A stretch of 64,000 nt of DNA from UA16 sp905478895 (GTDB lineage Bacteria; Bacteroidota; Bacteroidia; Flavobacteriales_D; Sanyastnellaceae): assembly GCA_943788495.1 (NCBI GenBank), contig CALSQO010000002.1, positions 310,001 through 374,000 on the forward strand, read 5' to 3'. A program made the position numbers and the translations under genes. A model generated the notes under the pieces. The model did not search any database, was not told the origin of the DNA, and saw nothing but the letters and a program-made list of their open reading frames with translations. Below, piece by piece: positions 27,766 through 38,100 of the stretch. The number at the start of each line of letters is the position of its first letter. Position 1 is the first letter of the stretch.

Positions 27766-27854
27766 GCGTTTCGAGGTTGTGCAAGGGACAACAAATTAAA
27801 AGGAAAGTGTCCAAAGGTTGTCATTATCACGTGCAATTTCCAAGCCAATCTCGG

Positions 27855-27862
27855 TATCTTCG
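27855..27862 (+). promoter_or_regulatory. candidate -7 box of the Cys-rich T9SS protein gene
   Basis: TATCTTCG resembles TAnnTTTG with one change and ends five bases before the ATG at 27868, predicting a leaderless transcript. The 102-base divergent region 27766-27867 holds no other feature I recognise. Confidence 0.45.
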
Positions 27863-27867
27863 CCCTC

Positions 27868-28647
27868 ATGAAGGAGCTAAAACCTATCCTAATCGCTGCC
27901 GCGCTGTGTGCGAGTTTTCTAGTGGACAATGCAATTGCACAACCTACGCTCGTTGATCCTATTGAGGTTTTTGAAGGATCTATTGACGATCCAGAAAACG
28001 CCGAAATTGCGATTCACTGGGATGTCACCAATTTGACGGAGGACACCCTGACCTTGAAAGTCACGCGAAACATTGAACAACTCGTGAGTCCTTACAATTT
28101 GCCTTACGACGAGAATAATGAGGGGGCATACGACCGCTTTTGCTGGGGACCATTGTGTTATCCGTATGGGACTTTTAGCTCATTTGATTCAGAATTTTAT
28201 TTGGTAACGCTGGCACCAGAAGAAACGGACACTACGTTCATAGCCGACTATTATCCTGCGGGGGTGGCCGGTGTTACCGCGCTTGAATATTGCTTTCATC
28301 CTGTGGATGACATCGATGCGGGCACGTGCCAGATGGTGCTGTACTGTTTGGATGCAGACAATTGTGCCTTGAACGTAGACGAGCCGAATGCTGCAATCAC
28401 TTCGGAACCTGTTTTCCCGCAGCCTGTGACAGGGATTTCATCGTTTCCTTACCATTTGAACGGAGCCACCAGTGCAACGATGACCATTTTTGATGGAAGC
28501 GGACGGATCATGGAAGAGACCCAGCTTTTGGCTCAGCACGGTGTTGTCTATATCGATGCTGCGCAATGGGACGCGGGGATTTACATCATCAGCTTGCAGA
28601 CAAAAAATGGCGACGGTATATCCGAACGATTTGTGGTAAACCACTGA
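27868..28647 (+). CDS. secreted Cys-rich protein with T9SS type A tail
   Basis: A 259-residue protein with signal peptide (about residues 1-25, ending AIAQ). The body is a beta-sandwich-like domain (IAIHWDVTNLTEDTLTLKVTR) with a spaced Cys set: FCWGPLCYP, YCFHP, TCQMVLYC and NCALN, enough for about three disulfides. The last ~70 residues (FPQPVTGISSFPY to SERFVVNH) form a T9SS type A domain. No enzyme motif is visible. Being divergent from a TlpA and close to three other thioredoxin-fold genes, it may be a client of that redox group; this is inference. Confidence 0.8.
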   Translation: MKELKPILIAAALCASFLVDNAIAQPTLVDPIEVFEGSIDDPENAEIAIHWDVTNLTEDTLTLKVTRNIEQLVSPYNLPYDENNEGAYDRFCWGPLCYPYGTFSSFDSEFYLVTLAPEETDTTFIADYYPAGVAGVTALEYCFHPVDDIDAGTCQMVLYCLDADNCALNVDEPNAAITSEPVFPQPVTGISSFPYHLNGATSATMTIFDGSGRIMEETQLLAQHGVVYIDAAQWDAGIYIISLQTKNGDGISERFVVNH

Positions 28648-28700
28648 ATAATCGAGGAGATAGAGCAACAAAGGAGCAAGAGGAAAGAAGGAACCATTGC

Positions 28701-30986
28701 ATGAGCAACAAAATGCATTCATCCAGTAAGAAGGCAGCATTGGAATACCACAGTCGAGGTCGAAAGGGCAAGATTGAGGTGATACCGACCAAACCTTACA
28801 GTTCACAAAATGACTTGTCCTTGGCGTATAGCCCTGGAGTGGCAGAGCCGTGCATGGCCATTGCAGAAAACCCCCAAGATGTCTATAAATACACGGCGAA
28901 AGGCAACTTGGTGGCAGTTGTTACCAATGGTACCGCCGTTCTTGGCTTGGGAGATATTGGTCCCGAGGCCAGCAAGCCGGTGATGGAGGGCAAAGGGGTG
29001 TTGTTCAAAGTTTTTGCGGACATTGATGTATTTGACATTGAGGTCGACGCCACAGACATTGACCACTTTATTTCCACGGTGAAGGCGATTGCTCCAACGT
29101 TTGGCGGCATCAATTTGGAAGACATCAAGGCGCCAGAGGCATTTGAGATTGAGCGTCGATTGAAAGCAGAACTGGACATCCCGGTCATGCACGATGATCA
29201 ACACGGAACAGCCATTATTTCTTCAGCGGCCTTACTGAATGCGCTGGAATTAGCGGGAAAGGACATCAAGGACGTCCGCATTGTGGTGAGCGGCGCGGGC
29301 GCCGCTGCGATGAGCTGTTTGGATTTGTATGAACAACTGGGGATGTCACCCGAGCAAGCCGATGTATTTGATAGCCGAGGGCACATCAACACCCGACGAG
29401 AGGGGCTGGTCGAGTCGAAGGAGAAATACGCAGGAGACAATATTTTTGAAGACTTGGAGGCGGCTATGAAAGGAGCGGATGTGTTTCTGGGCTTGAGCAA
29501 GGGTGGCCTCGTAACCCGGGAAATGGTGGCCTCCATGGCGGATCACCCGATTGTTTTCGCCTTGGCCAATCCCGATCCAGAAATTGCATATGACGAAGCG
29601 TTGAGTGTCCGAGATGACATTATTATGGCGACAGGTCGTTCCGATCATCCCAACCAGGTCAATAATGTGTTGGGTTTCCCATTCATTTTTCGGGGTGCCT
29701 TGGATGTGCGATCCACATCGATTAACGATGCCATGAAAATTGCGGCAGTTCGCGCGATTGCAGAGCTTGCCAAAGAGAATGTTCCCGACGAAGTAGCTGA
29801 AGCTTATGGGCATCAGTCGTTTGTGTTTGGGCGGGACTTAATCATTCCGAAGCCCTTGGATCCCCGACTCATCACGTACGTCGCTCCGGCTGTGGCCAAG
29901 GCCGCTATGGATTCAGGTGTGGCCCGGCACCCCATCAAGGATTGGGAAGCTTATAAAAAGGAATTGTTGAATCGAACTGGATACGATTCAGGTTTTGCGC
30001 GCACCATTGCAGATCGTGCGAAAAAAGCGCCGAAACGAGTGGTCTTCGCCGAAGGAGATCATTATAAAGTCTTGAAGGCGGCCGAACAGGCAAAGGCGGA
30101 AGGCATTGCTATCCCCATCTTACTCGGTCGTCGATCGGTCATCGAAGCCTTGATCGAAGAGCATAGCTTGGAGTTGGACGGTGTGGAGGTCATAAACCCC
30201 CGTGCGAACGAAGAGTTGGAGAATCGAACAGCGTTTGGTGATGAGTTTTTTCAGATCCGGATGCGCCATGGTTTGACAGCACGGGAAGGTGAACGCTTGA
30301 TGCGTCAGCGCAACTATTATGGGGCGATGATGGTGCGAACGGGTCGCGCGGATGCTTTGATTTCAGGACTGACACGGACATACCCTTCCGTCATACGGCC
30401 GGCGCTGCAGGTGATTGGAAAGGCGGAAGACGCAGAAAAGGTGGCTGGGATGTACATCCTTGAAACCAAGCGTGGGCCCATGTTTTTCGCGGATACAACC
30501 GTCAATTTGAACCCGACAGCCGAAGAAATAGCTTCCATTGCTGTGCTGACCGCCCGAGCTGTTCGAAGCCTTCGAATCGTGCCACGGATTGCATTGCTGA
30601 GCTATTCCAATTTTGGGTCGGCAAGTGGAGTCGATGCCGAAAAAATGGCCGAGGCCGCCCGCATCTTGAAAGAAAAGCACCCCGATTTGATCGTGGACGG
30701 CGAGATTCAAGCCAATTTCGCGTTGAACGATGAGTTGCTTTCTGAATCGTTCCCATTCTCGACGCTTCATGAGAAACGGGTAAACACCTTGATTTTCCCC
30801 AATCTCGCTTCCGGAAATATTGCTTACAAACTCCTGCAAGAGATGGCAGGAATTGAGGTGCAGGGTCCTGTGCTCTTGGGAATGAGGAAATCATTCCACG
30901 TGTTGCAAATGGGCTCGTCGGTCCGCGAAATCCATGATATGGTGCGGCTTGCGGTGGTTGACGCACAAAACAAGAAACAACCATGA
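28701..30986 (+). CDS. maeB: NADP-dependent malic enzyme (MaeB type, with phosphotransacetylase-like domain)
   Basis: It decarboxylates malate to pyruvate, making NADPH. The 761-residue protein has the MaeB layout: malic enzyme domain (about residues 20-440) with SLAYSPGVAEPC, HDDQHGTAIISSAALLNAL, VVSGAGAAAMSCLDLY and FALANPDPEI, then a phosphate acetyltransferase-like domain (about 450-755) with VFAEGDHYKVLKAA and MFFADTTVNLNPTAEEIA. I start at ATG 28701 (MSNKMHSSS); the frame runs back to 28566 inside the previous gene. A purine-rich stretch (AAGGAGCAAGAGGAAAG) precedes it. The stop overlaps ruvA by four bases. Confidence 0.94.
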   Translation: MSNKMHSSSKKAALEYHSRGRKGKIEVIPTKPYSSQNDLSLAYSPGVAEPCMAIAENPQDVYKYTAKGNLVAVVTNGTAVLGLGDIGPEASKPVMEGKGVLFKVFADIDVFDIEVDATDIDHFISTVKAIAPTFGGINLEDIKAPEAFEIERRLKAELDIPVMHDDQHGTAIISSAALLNALELAGKDIKDVRIVVSGAGAAAMSCLDLYEQLGMSPEQADVFDSRGHINTRREGLVESKEKYAGDNIFEDLEAAMKGADVFLGLSKGGLVTREMVASMADHPIVFALANPDPEIAYDEALSVRDDIIMATGRSDHPNQVNNVLGFPFIFRGALDVRSTSINDAMKIAAVRAIAELAKENVPDEVAEAYGHQSFVFGRDLIIPKPLDPRLITYVAPAVAKAAMDSGVARHPIKDWEAYKKELLNRTGYDSGFARTIADRAKKAPKRVVFAEGDHYKVLKAAEQAKAEGIAIPILLGRRSVIEALIEEHSLELDGVEVINPRANEELENRTAFGDEFFQIRMRHGLTAREGERLMRQRNYYGAMMVRTGRADALISGLTRTYPSVIRPALQVIGKAEDAEKVAGMYILETKRGPMFFADTTVNLNPTAEEIASIAVLTARAVRSLRIVPRIALLSYSNFGSASGVDAEKMAEAARILKEKHPDLIVDGEIQANFALNDELLSESFPFSTLHEKRVNTLIFPNLASGNIAYKLLQEMAGIEVQGPVLLGMRKSFHVLQMGSSVREIHDMVRLAVVDAQNKKQP

Positions 30987-31579
30987 TCCATCACCTGAAA
31001 GGCCGGTTGGTAGAGAAAACCCCCACGTTTGCTGTGATTGAATGCGCTGGGGTCGGTTATCAAGTGCACATTAGTTTGCACACCTTCCAGCAACTAGGTA
31101 CGGATGAACTTGCCATGCTGCACACGCACATGGTGGTGCGCGAGGATGCGCAGTTGCTGTATGGATTTGCGCAGCCAGATGAACGGGAATTGTTTCTGAT
31201 GCTGCTCAGCGTGAGTGGCGTTGGTGCGAATACCGCCCGCATGATTCTCAGTGCCATGGACCCGAATACGGCACGACATGCCATCCAACAAGGCGATGTG
31301 AATGCCATGAAAAGTGTCAAGGGAATCGGGGCAAAAACTGCGCAACGGATCATCATCGATTTGCAAGATAAATTGGGGGCTTTGAGCAGCGCTGGTAGCG
31401 GATCGGCATCGCTTGGTGGTGCCGCGAGCAATAATTCACGGCACGATGCGTTAGTTGCGCTCACTACCCTTGGTTTTGATCGAGGACGGTGTGAGAAAAC
31501 ATTGGACCAAATTGTAAAAGAATCTCCGGAAGTTGATGCGGTGGAGGATCTCATTAAATATGCATTGAAGCGACTATGA
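30983..31579 (+). CDS. ruvA: Holliday junction branch migration protein RuvA
   Basis: RuvA binds Holliday junctions and loads RuvB. The 198-residue protein has the N-terminal OB fold (IHHLKGRLVEKTPTFAVIECAGVGYQVHIS), the helix-hairpin-helix pair (LLSVSGVGANTARMIL and MKSVKGIGAKTAQRIIIDL) and the C-terminal RuvB-contact domain (HDALVALTTLGFD to LIKYALKRL), linked by a Gly/Ser-rich stretch. It overlaps both maeB and sprA by four bases. The ruvA-sprA pairing is common in Flavobacteriales. Confidence 0.96.
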   Translation: MIHHLKGRLVEKTPTFAVIECAGVGYQVHISLHTFQQLGTDELAMLHTHMVVREDAQLLYGFAQPDERELFLMLLSVSGVGANTARMILSAMDPNTARHAIQQGDVNAMKSVKGIGAKTAQRIIIDLQDKLGALSSAGSGSASLGGAASNNSRHDALVALTTLGFDRGRCEKTLDQIVKESPEVDAVEDLIKYALKRL

Positions 31580-34500
31580 TGCTGAAAACAACGGCATATC
31601 ATTCCCGAATTTTGGGAGCAGCCTTGGCGTTGATTGCCCTCTCGTGCGATGCATTTACAGGGGTTGCACAAACCACCAATGGTGGAAGTGAAGGAGATAG
31701 CTTGACCATTAACCTGCCTTTTCCATTTGGCGGGGAAGACCAATTCAATCCCATCGAATCTCCAGCTGGATTTGACTTCGCTTGGCCGAGCAATTTCACC
31801 TATGAAATTGTTCTTGATGAAGAAACGGGGATGTACAGCATCCAGCAGCTTGTAGGTGATACGATCCAATACCGACCGACAACATTCTTGACCTTGGACG
31901 AGTACCTCAATTTCGACATGGAGGGAAACCTCACCGAGTACTGGAATGAACTGCAAGTGGAAGACGACGAAGCGGAACGGGCTTTTGCTCCGAAGCTCAC
32001 CGTGGACAGTAAGTTGTTTGAGACCATATTTGGGAGCAATGAGATCGAAATAAAACCGCAAGGTTCAGCGGAGCTGACATTTGGGGTAAACATTTCAAAC
32101 ACCGAAAACCCGCGAATTCCTGAGCGCCAGCGCCGCATCACCACCTTTGACTTCGACCAGCGCATTCAACTCAACATTGGCGGAAAGATTGGCGACAAAA
32201 TCGACTTAGGAACCAATTATAATACCGAGGCATTGTTCGACTTTGAGAATCAAATGAACATTGGCTTCCAAGGCGAAGAGGATGACATTCTCAAGAATTT
32301 TGAAGCGGGACACATTTCCATGCCCTTGCCCGGGACACTGATCACAGGGAGCCAGAGTCTTTTTGGTGTAAAACTGGAAACTCAGTGGGGGCGACTGTAT
32401 AACACGACCGTCTTTTCTCAGCAAAAAGGCGAGCGAAAGGAGATCGAGGTGGAAGGCGGGGCGCAAACCCAGGAGTTTGATATTCGAGCGGACGATTACG
32501 AGGCCAACCGCCACTATTTCCTTTCGCAGTATTTTTTGGACGCGTATGACGAAGCCATGCGCAGTTTGCCCGTGCCGAGTTCTGGAGCCAATGTAACCCG
32601 GATTGAAGTTTGGGTGGTGAATACACAAGCGAATACACAGGACGTTCGCAATGTGATTGGCTTCACGGATTTGGGGGAAAACCCCGGATACATTTCATCC
32701 AACCTGCCCGTAGGAGATTTAGCGGGCAACCCAGATGAGCTCCGTGCCAACCCGACCAACGCGAACAACGCGTTGTTCGACATGATGGTGAACAACCCAG
32801 ACGTCATGGGTTTTACCGGGGCCAATGGCGCAATTGGCGCGATGGGACTTGGTTTGACCCAAGGGATCCACTACGAGCGCGTTGGTAATGCGCGGAAACT
32901 CGCTCCCACAGAATTCAGCTATAACTCCCGATTGGGTTTCATTTCGTTGCGCCAGGCATTGAACAATGCCGAGGTGCTTGCTGTGGCGTATGAGTACACC
33001 TTAAATGGGGAAACGCATCAGGTAGGAACTTTATCGCAAGATGGATATACCGCTCCGAGTGCCCTCATTTTGAAGATGCTCAAATCCAGCATCACACAGT
33101 TGCGTTTGAGCGATGGTTCGCAGGCTCCGCTATGGCGAACCATGATGAAAAACGTCTACTCCATGCAGGCGTTTGGGCTCAGTGAGGAAAATTTCCGATT
33201 GAACATTTGGTACAATGACCCTGCCACCGGTGTTGACCTGAATTACATCCCGCGCAATCCCCTCGATGGCACATTATTATTGCAGTTATTGGGGATGGAC
33301 CGGCTTGATATTAACGGAATGAGTCAACCGGATGGTGTCTTCGATTTTGTCGACAATGCGGCCACTACTGGCGGTACGATTCACAGTCAAAACGGCCGAA
33401 TTTTCTTCCCATCCGTCGAACCTTTTGGATCCAATCTGAGACGTGAAATTGAGGACCGGGTTGACGACGCAGACTTGGCGGCAAATCTGATTGAGAGCAT
33501 TGTGTTTCAGCCTTTGTATGACAGCACGAAAACAGCGGCACAGCAAATCCCATCGCTTAACCGATTCCGAATCAAGGGAGAGTTTCAGAGCCAAACCAGC
33601 AGTGAGATTGCATTGCAGGCGATGAACATTCCGGAAGGATCCGTCACAGTGACGGCAGGCGGCGTGCGTTTGATTGAAAACCAAGATTACACGGTTGATT
33701 ATCAATTGGGACGTGTGCGCATCATCAACGATGGCCTGCTGGAGTCGGGCCGGAACATCAAGGTTTCCTTAGAGAGTAACTCACTCTTCAGCATCCAGAC
33801 CAAAACGATGATGGGAACGCGCTTTGACTATGCCGTCGGAGACCGGTTCAACTTGGGAGCAACCTTTCTAAATCTCCGGGAACGGCCATTGACACAGAAA
33901 GTCAACATTGGCAATGAGCCGGTGAACAATTCCATCTTTGGTGCGGACTTCAGTTATCAGGATGATGCGCCGTTCTTGACAGAATTGATTGATGCCTTGC
34001 CTTTTTATGAGACGTCATCGGGTTCCAACATTGACATTTCGGCGGAGGCGGCTTATCTGATTCCCGGCCATAGCCGTGCGATTGGGCAGGATGGAAATGC
34101 TTACATCGATGATTTTGAAGGCAGCCAGTCAGCGATTGACATTCGATCTGTCAACCGTTGGTTCTTGGCATCGACGCCAAAACTGCAACCGGCCCTTTTT
34201 CCAGAGGGAAGCGCAGAAGACAGCCTGTTGTACAATTACAACCGAGCTGCACTGAGCTGGTATACCGTAGACCCGCAATTTTTTAGAGGAAGTGGCTTGC
34301 AGGATGGTCAAGTAAGTGCGGAAATCAAGAGCGACCACCGGACCCGTGAGGTATTGGAGGGCGAAGTTTTTCCGAACCGAGAATTGCCGACGGGAACACC
34401 GCCCAACATCCCAACGTTGGATTTTACGCTGCGACCGGATGAGCGAGGTCCTTACAACTACGAGGTGCCCCAAGGTGCCAATGGCATTTCAGCGGGTTTG

Positions 34501-35160
34501 ACGCCGGAAGGAAAATTGGAAGATCCCGCCTCCCGATGGGGTGGAATCCAGCGCGCATTGACCACCACCGACTTTGAAGCAGCCAACATTGAGTACATGC
34601 AGTTTTGGTTGATGGATCCGTTCAATGAGGATTCGGAAAACTTCACTGGGGGCGATTTCTACATCAATTTGGGGAACGTTTCCGAGGACGTATTGAACGA
34701 TAGCCAGCTTTCTTACGAGAACGGTTTGCCTTCGTCGAACAATCCGGACTTGCCCACGTTGGAGGGTGTTTGGGGTGTTTATCCGGATCCCACAACCTTC
34801 AATGTGGTCAATGCTTTTGACAACACTTCAGGCTCCTATGATTTGCAAGACGTCGGTTTGGATGGAATGCCTGATGCTGAGGAGCAAGGATTTTTTAGTG
34901 AATGGCTGAGTGAGGTTCAGGAGTGGGTGGAACCACAAGCCTATTCAGAAATCGTACAGGATCCTTCCGGTGACAACTTTCGTTATTTCCGAAATCCAGA
35001 GGCGCAGAACAACGAAGAGACCATCCTCGAACGCTACGCGCGATTCAACGGATACGAAAACAACTCCAACACGGGCTCACCCAATGGCTATCCCAGTCAC
35101 GAGCACGACCATTCCGAACACGGAGGACATCAACCAGGACATCACGCTCTCCACCATTGA
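31576..35160 (+). CDS. sprA: T9SS outer-membrane translocon SprA/SOV, N-terminal fragment before frameshift
   Basis: SprA is the giant outer-membrane barrel through which type IX substrates leave the cell. This 1194-residue part has a signal peptide and the SprA N-terminal domains: LTVDSKLFETIFGSNEIEIKPQGSAELTFGV, RRITTFDFDQRIQLNIGGKIGDKIDLGTNYNTEA, AGHISMPLPGTLITGSQSLFGVK, and YIDDFEGSQSAIDIRS. From about base 35095 the frame reads a His-rich nonsense tail (SHEHDHSEHGGHQ) to a stop at 35160. Deleting one C from the CCC at 35092-35094 gives NGYPVTSTTIPNTEDIN, the expected SprA sequence, and a single 2490-residue protein. Confidence 0.92.
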   Translation: MMLKTTAYHSRILGAALALIALSCDAFTGVAQTTNGGSEGDSLTINLPFPFGGEDQFNPIESPAGFDFAWPSNFTYEIVLDEETGMYSIQQLVGDTIQYRPTTFLTLDEYLNFDMEGNLTEYWNELQVEDDEAERAFAPKLTVDSKLFETIFGSNEIEIKPQGSAELTFGVNISNTENPRIPERQRRITTFDFDQRIQLNIGGKIGDKIDLGTNYNTEALFDFENQMNIGFQGEEDDILKNFEAGHISMPLPGTLITGSQSLFGVKLETQWGRLYNTTVFSQQKGERKEIEVEGGAQTQEFDIRADDYEANRHYFLSQYFLDAYDEAMRSLPVPSSGANVTRIEVWVVNTQANTQDVRNVIGFTDLGENPGYISSNLPVGDLAGNPDELRANPTNANNALFDMMVNNPDVMGFTGANGAIGAMGLGLTQGIHYERVGNARKLAPTEFSYNSRLGFISLRQALNNAEVLAVAYEYTLNGETHQVGTLSQDGYTAPSALILKMLKSSITQLRLSDGSQAPLWRTMMKNVYSMQAFGLSEENFRLNIWYNDPATGVDLNYIPRNPLDGTLLLQLLGMDRLDINGMSQPDGVFDFVDNAATTGGTIHSQNGRIFFPSVEPFGSNLRREIEDRVDDADLAANLIESIVFQPLYDSTKTAAQQIPSLNRFRIKGEFQSQTSSEIALQAMNIPEGSVTVTAGGVRLIENQDYTVDYQLGRVRIINDGLLESGRNIKVSLESNSLFSIQTKTMMGTRFDYAVGDRFNLGATFLNLRERPLTQKVNIGNEPVNNSIFGADFSYQDDAPFLTELIDALPFYETSSGSNIDISAEAAYLIPGHSRAIGQDGNAYIDDFEGSQSAIDIRSVNRWFLASTPKLQPALFPEGSAEDSLLYNYNRAALSWYTVDPQFFRGSGLQDGQVSAEIKSDHRTREVLEGEVFPNRELPTGTPPNIPTLDFTLRPDERGPYNYEVPQGANGISAGLTPEGKLEDPASRWGGIQRALTTTDFEAANIEYMQFWLMDPFNEDSENFTGGDFYINLGNVSEDVLNDSQLSYENGLPSSNNPDLPTLEGVWGVYPDPTTFNVVNAFDNTSGSYDLQDVGLDGMPDAEEQGFFSEWLSEVQEWVEPQAYSEIVQDPSGDNFRYFRNPEAQNNEETILERYARFNGYENNSNTGSPNGYPSHEHDHSEHGGHQPGHHALHH

Positions 35161-38100
35161 GAGTTACTTTCAATACAAGGTTTCTTTGAGGCCTCAAGAC
35201 CTTGGGGAATTTAACATTGGAAAGAACTACATCACGGATACGTTTGAGCAGACGGTGACGACCGCAAACGAGGAGGAACGAGTGATTCGATGGTACCAAT
35301 TCAAGATTCCCGTGCGGGAATATGACAACAAAGTTGGCGGCATAACGGACTTTCGGTCGATTCGATTCATTCGGATGTTTGCAAAGGGGTGGACGGAACC
35401 GGTAACGTTGCGTTTTGCGCGTTTGGAACTGATCCGAGGAGAATGGCGCCGCTACTTGAATTCCTTAGCGGGACCTCAAGAAATCGAGCCGGATGATCCT
35501 TCAACCACCGTCTTCAATATCAGTGCCGTGAATATTGAAGAAAATGGAAACCGGGAACCTGTTCCGTATGTAACTCCGCCCGGAATCATCCGTGAAATTG
35601 ACGTGGGTACCGCCAACCAACGGCGATTGAACGAGCAATCGCTCGAGATGGCTGTCTGTGGATTGGCCGATGGTGATGCGCGCGGCGCTTACCGCAACAT
35701 CAATTTTGACATGCGGATGTACAAACGGCTCCGGATGTACGTTCACGCAGAGGCCGGTCCGAACAATCAAGTGCTCAATGACGATGACATCACCTGCTTT
35801 GTCCGTTTGGGAAATGACTTTGAGTCGAACTATTACGAGTATGAAATCCCATTAAAAACGACACCGTGGAACACCGGTGACGAAGATTTGATCTGGCCGG
35901 AAGAGAACAACATTGACATCGAGTTCCGGAAGCTTCAGAATTTGAAGATTGAACGTCCACAGGGCTATCCCCTGTTCGATGAATATGCCGCATTGGACCC
36001 GGAAAACAATGCGCGTTTGGCGGTGAAGGGAAATCCAAATTTGGCCAACGTGGTCATGGTCATGGTCGGGGTGCGGAATCCGGACAAGGATGAAAATGAC
36101 TTCACGGCAAACGATGATGGATTGGAAAAATGTGCTGTGGTTTGGGTGAATGAGATGCGATTGGCAGATTTCAATCAGCAAGGCGGTTGGGCTGCCACGG
36201 CTCAAATGAATGCAAAACTGGCGGACTTGGGAAATATCTCGGTGGCGGCCAATATGTCTACACCCGGTTTTGGCGGGCTGGAGCAGCGAATCCAAGATCG
36301 ACAGCGTGAAACCATTCAAGGCATCGATGCCTCGGGCACCATTCAGTTGGGCAAATTGTTTCCGAAGAAATTGGGACTTACCCTTCCCATGTATCTGGGG
36401 TATTCGCAACAGGTGTCCACTCCCCAGTTCGATCCCTTGTCACCGGACATTGAAATGGCCCAACAGGAGGGTCTTAGCGCGGAACGGCGGGACAATGCGA
36501 AAACGATTGACCAGCTCAAATCGATCAACTTCAGTAGCATCAAGATTGATCCTCAATTTGGAGGGAAGAACGGAGGGGCATCGCGCGACCGAAACCGAGA
36601 GCGTGAAGGAGCTGCGGCAGGCGGTCGCGGAAGCTTGGGCAAAGAAGGAGGAGACAAGGACGCGGGCGGAAAAGGGGGAGCAGGGGGTGGCTCCGCACGC
36701 GGCGGTTCGGCACGCGGCGGCAAGTCAGGGGGTGGGAGCCAAATCGGATTGCTCAAGATGCTGGATCCCGGGAATTTCACCGGAAACTTCTCGTACATCG
36801 AATCGTTCAATCGAGACGTCAATACAGAGTTCCGATCGAACCGGGAGTACCGGGGAGGGTTGAATTACAATTTCTCACATTCCCCCAAAAATTTCAAGCC
36901 ATTTGGGAAGATTGGATTCTTGCGCAAGTTGGAATTTATGAAGTGGTTGACGGACTTCAATTTTTACCTCGGGCTGAAGCAATTCACCGTTGGTTCCCAG
37001 ATGAATCGAATATACGAGGCGAGCAGGGTGCGAAACAATACGGAGGAATTGCTCGGCGTGGAGACCAATCTGCTTATCAATACGCAGGTGATGAAGACCT
37101 GGCGTTGGGATCGCACGTATGCGCTCAAATACGATTTGACGAAGGCGTTGAAGTTTGATTACAACGGGCAAGCGCAGGCCCTTGTGGGTGAACCGGCGGG
37201 CGAAATCAACCGAGAAGATGCTGAAGGATATCAATTGTACCGTGATTCTGTCATTCGCAACCTTGAAAACGCAGGGGAAATCACCACGTACAATCACAAT
37301 ATTACCGGGTCCTATAAGCTGCCGTTCGATAAGCTTCCACTCGTGAACTTCATATCCAGTGATGTTCGCTATCAGGGATCTTTCCGATGGGATCGGGCGC
37401 CATTTTCCCAGGATAGCATTGGAAACACGATTCAAAATTCCCGCAACCTCAGTTTGAACGCACAGGCCAATTTTTCCAACCTTTACAACAAAATTCCAGG
37501 GGTAAAAGACCTGTTGAATCCACCAAGGCGTGCTCCGAGTGCGCGGGAGGTAAGGAATGAGGATCGCGATGGATTTGGCAATGCAGACGAAGAGGAAAAA
37601 ATTAAATTCGAACTGAATCCATTGGCGACGTTGGTGCGCCTGCTTGCCAGTGTGCAGAACGTTTCGGGATCCATGACTCGGAATGAAGGAATACTTTTGC
37701 CCGGCTACAACCAGAAGGCGCGATTTGCAGGGTTTGATAGTCAATTCTTGGCGCCAGGACCGGAATTCTTACTCGGCCATCAAAACACGAATTGGCAAGG
37801 GGACCAAGTCCGAGACTTTGCTACCGAATTTGCTGAGCAAGGATGGTTGCAATCGGATGCCGTTCAGAACCAGCAATACTCGCAAACCTACCAGGAGACC
37901 TTCAATGTTCGTGCGAACTTGGAGCCGATCAAATACCTGAAAATCGAACTCACGGCCAACCGCAACGTCTCACAGAATTACACCAGTTTCTTCCGGTATG
38001 ATGAGGACTTTGGGGAGTTCATTTACGATTCGCCGAACGAAACGGGCCAATTCTCGGCCACCGTGATGAGTTGGAACACTGCATTTGTAGAAGACGATGT

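Noticed and set aside
30983..31060. Possible ruvA-ruvB operon
   Set aside because: ruvB is at 2187, 28 kb away, with its own partner queG; the two ruv genes are not linked here.
31060..32061. Minus-strand frame of 333 codons across ruvA and sprA
   Set aside because: It is antisense to two secure genes whose frames overlap normally; composition is that of a shadow frame.
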